Part shown: in pieces, positions 13,760 through 20,384 of the stretch
Layout of the letters: every line of letters starts with the position of its first letter
How positions within the stretch are numbered: the stretch's first letter is position 1
From: Butyrivibrio sp.
GTDB lineage: Bacteria > Bacillota > Clostridia > Lachnospirales > Lachnospiraceae
DNA: 21,475 nucleotides
Assembly: GCA_024688095.1 (NCBI GenBank)
Contig: JAILEJ010000244.1
Span: 1-21,475, forward strand
Direction: 5' to 3'
The notes under the pieces: model-generated
Seen by the model: the letters and a program-made list of their open reading frames with translations, nothing else
Database searches by the model: none
Told to the model about the DNA's origin: nothing
Translations under genes and position numbers: made by a program

Positions 13760-14731
13760 ATGATAAAGATAGATCTTATAACAGGTTTTCTTGGATCAGG
13801 AAAAACCACTTTTATTAAAGAATATGTGCGTTATCTTCTTGGTAAGGGAGAGAAGATATGCATTTTGGAAAATGATTATGGTGCAATAAATGTTGATATG
13901 ATGCTGCTTGGAGATCTAAGATCTGAGAACTGCGATGTAGAAATGCTTGTTTGCGGCGGTGATGCTGATTGTCATAAAAGGCGTTATAAAACAAAGCTTA
14001 TATCAATGGGTATGCTTGGTTATACAAGAGTTATTATTGAACCATCTGGAATATATGATGTTGATGAATTTTTTGATACATTATATGAGGAACCATTAGA
14101 CAGGTGGTATGAGATTGGAAACGTAATAACAATTGTTGATTCAGGGCTTGAGGATGATCTGTCCAAAGAGTCTGATTATATTCTTGCATCTCAGGCAGCA
14201 TGTGCTGGAACTATTCTTCTTAGCAGAGTAGATCTTCTTAGAAAAAAAGATAATTCTGATGTATCAGAGGATTACAGGTCGAAGGTTGTGAATCATTTGA
14301 ATAAAGCACTTTCTGATATACATTGTAATCGCAAAATTGATGATATTGTAATGGAAGGTCCATGGGAAGAACTTAAAGAAGCAGATTTTGAAAAAATCAG
14401 AAACAGTGGATATGTTCATGCTTCCTACGAAAAGCTTCCTATAGACAGAGAGGATGGTTATAAATCTCTTTTTTATATGAAGATGCATCTGACTAAAGCC
14501 GATATTCTTGACAGGGTTAGGCGGATTTTTGCAGATAAAACAACCGGAAATGTTATCAGAATAAAAGGATTTATGGAAATCTCTGAAAACAAGTGGATTG
14601 AGATAAATGCCACAGAAAAGGAACTTAATGTAACAGAGTCTGATAAGGGGCAGGATGTTATTATAGTAATCGGAGAGAAGATGAATAAAGAAGTAATTTC
14701 ATCTTATTTTCCAGAAGGTGTTTCAGTTTAA
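13760..14731 (+). CDS. CobW/COG0523-like P-loop GTPase, atypical metal site
   Basis: 323 residues. Walker A is G-F-L-G-S-G-K-T-T at 9-17, with I-T before it as in CobW/P47K proteins. E-N-D-Y-G-A-I-N-V-D at 37-46 matches the family's switch region, and I-I-E-P-S-G-I-Y-D at 92-100 matches the E-(T/P)-(T/S)-G segment. COG0523 proteins are metal chaperones or insertases acting in the cytoplasm. Two signatures differ. The metal-binding C-x-C-C is replaced by C-G-G-D-A-D-C at 65-71, and the guanine-specificity N-K-x-D reads S-R-V-D at 155-158. A C-terminal CobW-type domain appears to cover about 230-320. It may handle a different metal, or have lost metal transfer. It lies 65 bases after the DUF4349 gene, perhaps in the same transcript, and before a terminator. 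Confidence 0.85.
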   Translation: MIKIDLITGFLGSGKTTFIKEYVRYLLGKGEKICILENDYGAINVDMMLLGDLRSENCDVEMLVCGGDADCHKRRYKTKLISMGMLGYTRVIIEPSGIYDVDEFFDTLYEEPLDRWYEIGNVITIVDSGLEDDLSKESDYILASQAACAGTILLSRVDLLRKKDNSDVSEDYRSKVVNHLNKALSDIHCNRKIDDIVMEGPWEELKEADFEKIRNSGYVHASYEKLPIDREDGYKSLFYMKMHLTKADILDRVRRIFADKTTGNVIRIKGFMEISENKWIEINATEKELNVTESDKGQDVIIVIGEKMNKEVISSYFPEGVSV

Positions 14732-14803
14732 AATAAAATCGAATAAAACTAATCTAAAAACCAGTCTAAAAGCTGAATATTTTAATAACATAAATGAATT
14801 ATG

Positions 14804-14846
14804 AAAACATCAGGAAAATAATATTTATTTTCTTGATGTTTTTTAT
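14804..14846. terminator. Terminator after the CobW-like gene
   Basis: AAAACATCAGGAAAATA (14804-14820) pairs with TATTTTCTTGATGTTTT (14826-14842), 17 bp with one G-T, followed by further T residues. The A-rich left arm could also serve the minus strand. Confidence 0.8.
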
Positions 14847-14871
14847 TATTTAACAGGATAAAGTTATAATC

Positions 14872-14900
14872 TTGACACTGATGGTATGATTGTATACAAT
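14872..14900 (+). promoter_or_regulatory. Consensus-like promoter of the citrate synthase operon
   Basis: TTGACA (14872-14877), exactly 17 bases, then TACAAT (14895-14900). This is the best sigma-A promoter in the window. Confidence 0.8.
14889..14900. promoter_or_regulatory. Perfect palindrome ATTGTATACAAT over the -10, probable GntR operator
   Basis: A 12-bp perfect palindrome covers the -10 hexamer. FCD-subfamily GntR regulators often bind short palindromes with a central TATAC-like core. Such a regulator is encoded in this same operon (16460-17170), so repression with autoregulation is the simple reading. Binding is inferred. Confidence 0.5.
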
Positions 14901-14976
14901 TATACGAAAAGCCAAAGCTGTATTTCAACGGGGAATGCTTTGGTAAGGAATAGTATGGAAAAAGGAGTTAAGAGCA

Positions 14977-16416
14977 ATGAGTCAAGAGAATAGCACATTC
15001 CAGAATCGTCCAGTGACGATGAATGATAAAAACAACCTACTTCAGATTGAAGAGCATATGTATATTTTGGATGATGTTGAAAAACCAAATGTATTTAGAA
15101 ATATGTTCCCTTATGAAGAAGTTCCTAAAATTCCTTTTAATGACAGAATAGTTCCACATAATGTACCGAAAGATATATGGATCACAGATACAACTTTCCG
15201 CGATGGACAACAGTCAAGAGCTCCATATACTACCAAGCAGATTGTTGATATATATGATATGTTCCATGAACTTGGCGGACCAAATGGTATGATCCGTCAG
15301 AGTGAGTTCTTTTTATATAGTAAGAAGGACAGGGACGCAGTATATAAATGTCTTGAAAGAGGATATAAATTTCCAGAGATAACAAGCTGGATAAGAGCGA
15401 GTAAGGAAGATTTTAAGCTTGTTAAAGAGATTGGTTTAAAGGAAACTGGAATTCTTGTAAGCTGCTCCGATTATCATATATTCCTCAAACTTAAAATGAC
15501 AAGAAAACAGGCCATGGAGCATTATCTTAGTGTTGTTCGTGAATGTCTTGAAGAGGGAATAAGTCCAAGATGTCATCTTGAAGATATTACAAGAGCCGAC
15601 ATTTATGGATTTGTTGTTCCATTCTGCATAGAGCTTATGAAGCTTAGAAATGAGTATGGAATTCCTGTCAAGGTAAGAGCTTGCGATACCATGGGTTATG
15701 GTGTAAACTTTTCAGGAGCCGTAATTCCCAGAAGTGTTCAGGGAATAATTTATGCACTAAATACAAATGGCGGTGTACCAAGTGAACTTATTGAATGGCA
15801 TGGTCATAATGATTTTTATAAGGCAGTTACTAATTCAACTACAGCCTGGTTATATGGCTGTTCTTCAGTTAACACTTCACTTTTCGGTATTGGTGAGAGA
15901 ACAGGAAATACACCTCTTGAAGCTATGATATTTGAATATGCACAGCTAAAGGGTACACTCAATGGCATGAATACTCAGGTTATAACAGATCTTGCAGAGT
16001 ATTATGAAAAGGAGATTGGATTCACAGTTCCGCCTCAGACACCGTTTGTTGGAAAGAACTTCAATGTTACAAGGGCCGGTATACACGCTGATGGTCTTTT
16101 GAAAAATGAGGAAATCTATAACATATTTGATACAGATAAATTCCTTAGAAGACCTCCTATCAGTGCTGTTTCAAATACTTCCGGTCTTGCTGGAATTGCT
16201 CACTGGATAAATATTCATTACAAATTAAAAGAAGACAATGCACTTACAAAGTCTTCACCACTTGTTACTAAGATCAAAGAGTGGGTTGATGCTGAATATG
16301 CCAGCGGACGTGTTACAGTAATGACAGATAATGAACTTATCAATGAGATACAAAAAGTTGGAGAAGAGCTTGGTATCAGAATATCAGAAGGCAAGGTTGA
16401 GGTTACAGAGGCATAA
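14977..16416 (+). CDS. LeuA/homocitrate-synthase-family enzyme, probable Re-citrate synthase
   Basis: 479 residues, with AAAGGAG about 10 bases upstream. The HMGL-like catalytic barrel carries D-T-T-F-R-D-G-Q-Q at 71-79, H-L-E-D-I-T-R-A-D at 200-208, the metal-binding W-H-G-H-N-D at 274-279 and G-I-G-E-R-T-G-N at 304-311. R-A-G-I-H-A-D-G lies at 367-373. Such enzymes condense acetyl-CoA with a 2-oxo acid. The leucine-sensing C-terminal domain of full 2-isopropylmalate synthases appears to be missing. No leu genes adjoin it; the co-transcribed isocitrate dehydrogenase points to citrate chemistry. Anaerobes such as Clostridium kluyveri use a LeuA-related Re-face-specific citrate synthase with oxaloacetate, and I infer that role. 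Homocitrate synthase or isopropylmalate synthase remain alternatives. A CCAAAGC/GCTTTGG hairpin (14912-14943) lies in the leader. Confidence 0.82.
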   Translation: MSQENSTFQNRPVTMNDKNNLLQIEEHMYILDDVEKPNVFRNMFPYEEVPKIPFNDRIVPHNVPKDIWITDTTFRDGQQSRAPYTTKQIVDIYDMFHELGGPNGMIRQSEFFLYSKKDRDAVYKCLERGYKFPEITSWIRASKEDFKLVKEIGLKETGILVSCSDYHIFLKLKMTRKQAMEHYLSVVRECLEEGISPRCHLEDITRADIYGFVVPFCIELMKLRNEYGIPVKVRACDTMGYGVNFSGAVIPRSVQGIIYALNTNGGVPSELIEWHGHNDFYKAVTNSTTAWLYGCSSVNTSLFGIGERTGNTPLEAMIFEYAQLKGTLNGMNTQVITDLAEYYEKEIGFTVPPQTPFVGKNFNVTRAGIHADGLLKNEEIYNIFDTDKFLRRPPISAVSNTSGLAGIAHWINIHYKLKEDNALTKSSPLVTKIKEWVDAEYASGRVTVMTDNELINEIQKVGEELGIRISEGKVEVTEA

Positions 16417-16459
16417 AATAATAAATATACGGTAAGAATTAAGTGAGGGTGTGTTACAT

Positions 16460-17170
16460 ATGAATAGTAGCAATGATTTAAAGCAAGAAGTAACAGATAA
16501 GTATTCTCTTAGAGGCAGAGTTTTTAATCGTATAAGAGAGGATATTTTAAATGGTAAATATAAGGACCATGAAGAGCTTAGAGAAGTGGCAATCGGAGAG
16601 GAGCTAGGTGTATCCAGAACTCCTGTAAGAGAGGCATTCAGACAGCTTGAGCTTGAAGGCCTTATTCAGATCATACCTAATAAAGGCGCTTATGTTACCG
16701 GAATAAAAGTGAAGGATATCAAAGATATCTATATGATACGTTCCAAGCTTGAAGGATTGTGTGCAAGATGGGCATGTGAGCATATTACAGAAGAACAGCT
16801 TGAAGAGATGGAAGAAAATATTTTTCTGGCTGAATTTCATGCATCAAAAGGTCACATGGAACAGATAGCTGAGCTGGATAACAGATTTCATAATATACTT
16901 TATGAGTCATGTAATTCAAAGATGCTTGAGCACCTTTTGAAAGATTATCATCAATATGTTTGGCGTATCAGAAAACAGTCTCTTGTAACCAAAAGAGGAA
17001 ATGCCTCAAATGGTGAGCACAGAGCTATTATGGAAGCTATCAAAGAAAAAAATCCTGATAAAGCTGAACAGCTTGCTAATCAGCATATGATCAATGCATA
17101 TAATAATATGCTTTCTAATGGCTTTTTTGATGATTATGATGATGAGCATCAGGACGAAAATCAGGAATAA
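16460..17170 (+). CDS. GntR family transcriptional regulator, FCD (FadR-like) subfamily
   Basis: 236 residues from the ATG at 16460, ten bases after GAGGG; the GTG at 16451 is too close to that site. The N-terminal winged helix covers about 15-82, with R-I-R-E-D-I-L-N-G, the L-G-V-S-R-T-P-V-R-E-A recognition helix (49-59) and the wing P-N-K-G-A-Y-V. The C-terminal all-helical FCD domain keeps its metal/ligand residues Asp140, His144, His187 and His209, so it probably binds a small carboxylate through a metal. The acidic tail (D-D-Y-D-D-E) is unremarkable. Located between the citrate synthase-like and isocitrate dehydrogenase genes, it most likely controls this operon in response to an organic acid or related metabolite. 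That effector is a guess. Confidence 0.92.
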   Translation: MNSSNDLKQEVTDKYSLRGRVFNRIREDILNGKYKDHEELREVAIGEELGVSRTPVREAFRQLELEGLIQIIPNKGAYVTGIKVKDIKDIYMIRSKLEGLCARWACEHITEEQLEEMEENIFLAEFHASKGHMEQIAELDNRFHNILYESCNSKMLEHLLKDYHQYVWRIRKQSLVTKRGNASNGEHRAIMEAIKEKNPDKAEQLANQHMINAYNNMLSNGFFDDYDDEHQDENQE

Positions 17171-17219
17171 ATTTTAGATACAAAAATATAATAAAGAATA
17201 AAAAATAAGGAGCAGAATA

Positions 17220-18425
17220 ATGGCAAAAATTGAAATGACTACCCCTATTGTTGAGATGGATGGAGATGAGATGACCAGAGTACTCTGGGGCATGATCAAG
17301 GATAAGCTTATTCTTCCATATATTGATCTTAAGTCTGAATATTATGATCTTGGACTCAAGCACAGAGATGAGACTGATGACCAGGTTACTGTTGACAGTG
17401 CCAATGCTACTCTTAAGTATGGCGTTGCAGTTAAATGTGCAACAATTACTCCAAATGATGAGCGTATTAAAGAGTACAGTCTTAAGAAGATGTATAAGTC
17501 TCCAAATGGAACAATCAGAGCAATTCTTGATGGAACAGTTTTCCGTACACCTATCATGGTTAAGGGAATAGATCCTAATGTAAGAACCTGGGAGAAACCA
17601 ATTACACTTGCACGTCATGCATATGGTGATGTTTACAAGAATGTAGAAATTGCAGTTCCTGGTAAAGGAAAGGCTGAACTTGTATTTACTGGTGAAGATG
17701 GAAAAGAAATCAGAGAGACTATCTATGAGTTTGAAGGACCTGGAATAATTCAGGGTATGCACAATAAGGATAAGTCAATTGAGAGTTTTGCAAAGGCATG
17801 CTTTAATTATGCTCTTTCAGAAAAGAAGGATCTCTGGCTTGGTACAAAGGATACTATCAGTAAAGTATATGACAGAAGATTCAGAGATATTTTCGATAAA
17901 TTATATGAAGAAGAGTATAAGAAAGCATTTGAAGATGCAGGTATTGAGTATTTCTATACACTTATTGATGATGCAGTAGCTCGTGTTATGAAGTCAAAGG
18001 GTGGATTTATCTGGGCTTGTAAGAATTATGATGGAGATGTTATGAGTGATATGGTTTCATCTGCATTTGGTTCACTTGCTATGATGACTTCTGTTCTTGT
18101 ATCTCCAACAGGCGTTTATGAATATGAAGCAGCTCATGGAACAGTACAGAGGCATTATTATAAATATCTTAAGGGAGAACCAACTTCTACAAATCCTGTA
18201 GCAACAATTTTTGCATGGACAGGTGCTATGAGAAAACGTGGAGAACTGGATGGAATTCAGGGACTTTGCGATTGGGCAGATAAGATGGAGAAGGCAACAC
18301 TTTCAACTATTGAATCAGGTAAGATGACTGGAGATCTCTGCCTTATTACCAAGCTTACAAATGCTACAAAGCTTGGTTCAGAAGAATTCCTTGATGCAAT
18401 TAAGGAAACTTTTGATGCTATGTAA
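17220..18425 (+). CDS. icd: NADP-dependent isocitrate dehydrogenase (homodimeric, eukaryotic-like type)
   Basis: 401 residues, with AAGGAG before the start. It oxidatively decarboxylates isocitrate to 2-oxoglutarate with NADP+ in the cytoplasm. Substrate residues are in S-P-N-G-T-I-R (94-100), V-F-R (107-109) and A-R-H-A-Y-G-D (131-137). The family signature N-Y-D-G-D-V-M-S-D is at 269-277. H-G-T-V-Q-R-H (306-312) matches the NADP-specific site. Length and motifs match the type II enzymes of eukaryotic cytosol and Thermotoga rather than the E. coli type. As the last gene of the operon it completes the route from citrate (via aconitase encoded elsewhere) to glutamate precursor. Confidence 0.96.
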   Translation: MAKIEMTTPIVEMDGDEMTRVLWGMIKDKLILPYIDLKSEYYDLGLKHRDETDDQVTVDSANATLKYGVAVKCATITPNDERIKEYSLKKMYKSPNGTIRAILDGTVFRTPIMVKGIDPNVRTWEKPITLARHAYGDVYKNVEIAVPGKGKAELVFTGEDGKEIRETIYEFEGPGIIQGMHNKDKSIESFAKACFNYALSEKKDLWLGTKDTISKVYDRRFRDIFDKLYEEEYKKAFEDAGIEYFYTLIDDAVARVMKSKGGFIWACKNYDGDVMSDMVSSAFGSLAMMTSVLVSPTGVYEYEAAHGTVQRHYYKYLKGEPTSTNPVATIFAWTGAMRKRGELDGIQGLCDWADKMEKATLSTIESGKMTGDLCLITKLTNATKLGSEEFLDAIKETFDAM

Positions 18426-18483
18426 TTTATTGCTATAATTCAAGTTATCAAATAGAGAAATTGTTTTAATAATAAGATAAATA

Positions 18484-18517
18484 AAAAATCACTTCATCAT
18501 TTGATGAAGTGATTTTT
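18484..18517. terminator. Strong terminator between convergent genes
   Basis: AAAAATCACTTCATCA and TGATGAAGTGATTTTT form a perfect 16-bp stem with a TT loop. A- and T-runs on both sides let it end icd on the plus strand and the transporter gene on the minus strand. Confidence 0.9.
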
Positions 18518-18569
18518 ATTTTTATATTATTGATTTTCTGATGAAAACAATAATATATAGTTTTTAATT

Positions 18570-19193
18570 TTATGCTGTTGCACCACTCATGCGGAAGATT
18601 GTTGATGAAAGAGCTTTACAAACAATCGTTCCAACAATTCCACATGCTATAGCTTCTACAAGTCCCTGTACACCAACCAGAAGAATTACAAACATGAAAG
18701 CATTTGATGCCCCCTTTGCAGCTACAAGTTCCTGTATATATGATGTCTGATAGAATGCAAGTATGATGTATCCCATAAAGAAGAAAGTATTAAGAACCGG
18801 AGCGGCTATACTTCCAACGAGATACTTCCAGCTTGAATATCTGCCAAAGTGATTTAATGCCTTAAATAATAATCCTGTGCAGAATCCCATAAGTACTCTT
18901 GTAAGAACACAAAGTACGAAGGTTTTTACAGGACTGATCTGGAAGAATGTTCCTGTCATAACTGATGCTCCTGTAACTGCATCCCAGAAACTAACAAGAC
19001 CAAATACTCCGCCAAGAACTGCACCAGCGGCTGGTCCAATCAGAATTGCGCCTACAGCGATCGGAATAGTGAGAAAGCTCATATACAGAGGTCCTACCGG
19101 AACACTGCCAAGACCAATGGCTTTCATAACAATCTGGATTGCTATAAGCATTGCCAGTTGTACTAAATGCTGTACGTTTAAATTCTTATTCAT
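18570..19193 (-). CDS. ECF transporter S component, probably for pantothenate
   Basis: 207 residues from the ATG at 19193, preceded by AGGAGG seven bases upstream; a longer frame to 19253 lacks a ribosome site. The protein has about six hydrophobic helices. It begins with Q-L-A-M-L-I-A-I-Q, the type of helix 1 that docks to the ECF T subunit. The segment V-P-V-G-P-L-Y-M-S-F-L-T-I-P (31-44) is typical of the folate/pantothenate/biotin group of S components. The G-P-A-A-G-A-V-L-G-G-V-F-G segment follows. It would capture a vitamin and work with shared EcfA/EcfT subunits encoded elsewhere. Substrate is inferred from neighbouring pantothenate kinase and coaBC; folate or another vitamin is possible. 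Confidence 0.85.
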   Translation of the reverse strand: MNKNLNVQHLVQLAMLIAIQIVMKAIGLGSVPVGPLYMSFLTIPIAVGAILIGPAAGAVLGGVFGLVSFWDAVTGASVMTGTFFQISPVKTFVLCVLTRVLMGFCTGLLFKALNHFGRYSSWKYLVGSIAAPVLNTFFFMGYIILAFYQTSYIQELVAAKGASNAFMFVILLVGVQGLVEAIACGIVGTIVCKALSSTIFRMSGATA

Positions 19194-19268
19194 TTTTTTA
19201 CCTCCTGCTACCGTTCTGTCTAAGGACAGATAAAGTGCAAATTTATATTTCATCTAAATAGTATCAGA

Positions 19269-19298
19269 AATGTATGTATTTTGTATGATTTAAGTCAA
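19269..19298 (-). promoter_or_regulatory. Candidate promoter of the ECF S-component gene
   Basis: On the minus strand TTGACT (19298-19293) and TACATT (19274-19269) are separated by 18 bases. The leader then contains a small CTGTC/GACAG hairpin just before the ribosome site; I recognise no riboswitch. Confidence 0.4.
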
Positions 19299-19328
19299 GA
19301 AATAATAATAAAATTTTTCCAAAAATTA

Positions 19329-19353
19329 AGGCTGCAATTTAAAACAGCAGCCT
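19329..19353 (-). terminator. Probable coaX terminator
   Basis: AGGCTGC and GCAGCCT form a perfect 7-bp stem with an 11-base loop, followed on the minus strand by TAATTTTT. It separates coaX from the downstream transporter gene. Confidence 0.6.
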
Positions 19354-19359
19354 GTAATG

Positions 19360-20133
19360 TTAAATGGAATTCATGGTATATAGAAGGAATAAACCTTTAA
19401 ATAAAAGATTTTTGTCATATATATGTGGATGGAAAATGTACTTTTCTACAAGCTCTGCGGCACCACCTGTAATTATTACTGTTACAGGAGCACCAAGTTT
19501 TTTTTCGATTCGCTGAAGAAATCCATCAATCATTGCTGCCTGACCAAATACTGCACCTGAGAGCATACATTCTGTAGTATTAATCCCAATTAGAGAAGAT
19601 GGCGCTTCCGGAGTAAGGAGTGGAAGCTGGGCAGTTTTTTCATGAAGGGATTTCAGATTCATATTAAGTCCTGCGCATATGATTCCGCCTGTAAATTCAC
19701 CATCTTTTGAAATTACATTAAAAGTTGTGGCACTTCCCATATCTATGGTAACAGCGGGAAGTGGATAGTGAGCATTTGCCCATGCGGCGTCTACAAATCT
19801 GTCATTACCAACGGTATTTGTATCCACTTTATTAAAGGTCAGCCCGGTTTTTGATGTTTTTGTGACCAGAAGAGATTCTACATTCCATATATCATGAACT
19901 GCTTTGGCAAGTGATGTAGATAGGGCAGGAACTACACTGCTTATAATAGCGCCTTCAAGACTAACATTATCAAAAAGTTTTAAAAGCTGATTTGCAATAT
20001 CCCTGGATGAACGTGAAGTATCAGAAGCTATTTTTTCTATTTTAATTATGTTGATGTCCTTGGAATCGTTTGTTTCCAGTCCTACTAATGCAAGAGCAAT
20101 TGTTGTATTTCCGATGTCTGCAGCAAGTATCAT
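19360..20133 (-). CDS. coaX: Type III pantothenate kinase
   Basis: 257 residues, normal for the family. It phosphorylates pantothenate, the first step of coenzyme A synthesis, in the cytoplasm. The N-terminal D-I-G-N-T-T (6-11) is the phosphate-binding loop of the ASKHA fold. G-N-D-R (109-112) and T-I-D-M-G-S-A-T-T (129-137, with Asp131) match the family's pantothenate-binding and catalytic segments. S-G-A-V-F-G and I-D-G-F complete the pattern. GAGG lies just before the ATG. It is divergent from coaBC across a 251-base spacer and upstream of a likely pantothenate transporter, so substrate uptake and the early CoA steps are clustered. Confidence 0.95.
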   Translation of the reverse strand: MILAADIGNTTIALALVGLETNDSKDINIIKIEKIASDTSRSSRDIANQLLKLFDNVSLEGAIISSVVPALSTSLAKAVHDIWNVESLLVTKTSKTGLTFNKVDTNTVGNDRFVDAAWANAHYPLPAVTIDMGSATTFNVISKDGEFTGGIICAGLNMNLKSLHEKTAQLPLLTPEAPSSLIGINTTECMLSGAVFGQAAMIDGFLQRIEKKLGAPVTVIITGGAAELVEKYIFHPHIYDKNLLFKGLFLLYTMNSI

Positions 20134-20165
20134 AATTTCCTCTTTTCAAAATATTAATTAAATAT

Positions 20166-20348
20166 CTTTCTAATAGTTTATTTATAAAGGGACTGACTAT
20201 TGTTTTGATTTTTGTTTTCGTATATTATGAGAAATGAAACTAAATTTGATTTACTAAAAAATATATTGAATATTTTATCAATTCATAATACGAATCTATT
20301 AGAAAGGATTAATCCATAGATCATTGATTTTTATTAGAAAATCAATGA
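20166..20348. promoter_or_regulatory. Repeated TATTAGAAA motif and hairpin between coaX and coaBC
   Basis: CTTTCTAATAG (20166-20176) and CTATTAGAAAG (20296-20306) are perfect inverted copies 119 bases apart. A third TATTAGAAA is at 20332-20340, in the loop and right arm of a perfect 11-bp hairpin, TCATTGATTTT (20321-20331) with AAAATCAATGA (20338-20348). No T-run follows the hairpin. These could be binding sites shared by the divergent genes, but AT-richness makes chance matches easier. Confidence 0.4.
20200..20228 (+). promoter_or_regulatory. Candidate coaBC promoter
   Basis: TTGTTT (20200-20205), 17 bases, TATTAT (20223-20228). It would give a leader of about 150 bases containing the hairpin at 20321-20348. 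Confidence 0.35.
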
Positions 20349-20384
20349 ACATATTAATTGTCCTATTGGATTATACGAGATTAG

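Noticed and set aside
17115..17762. Long minus-strand frame of 215 codons opposite icd
   Set aside because: It lies antisense to the start of a fully recognisable isocitrate dehydrogenase and the end of the GntR gene. It is a by-product of biased codon use.
19194..19253. Longer start of the ECF S component (20 extra residues)
   Set aside because: The AGGAGG lies between the two candidate starts and serves only the downstream ATG at 19193.
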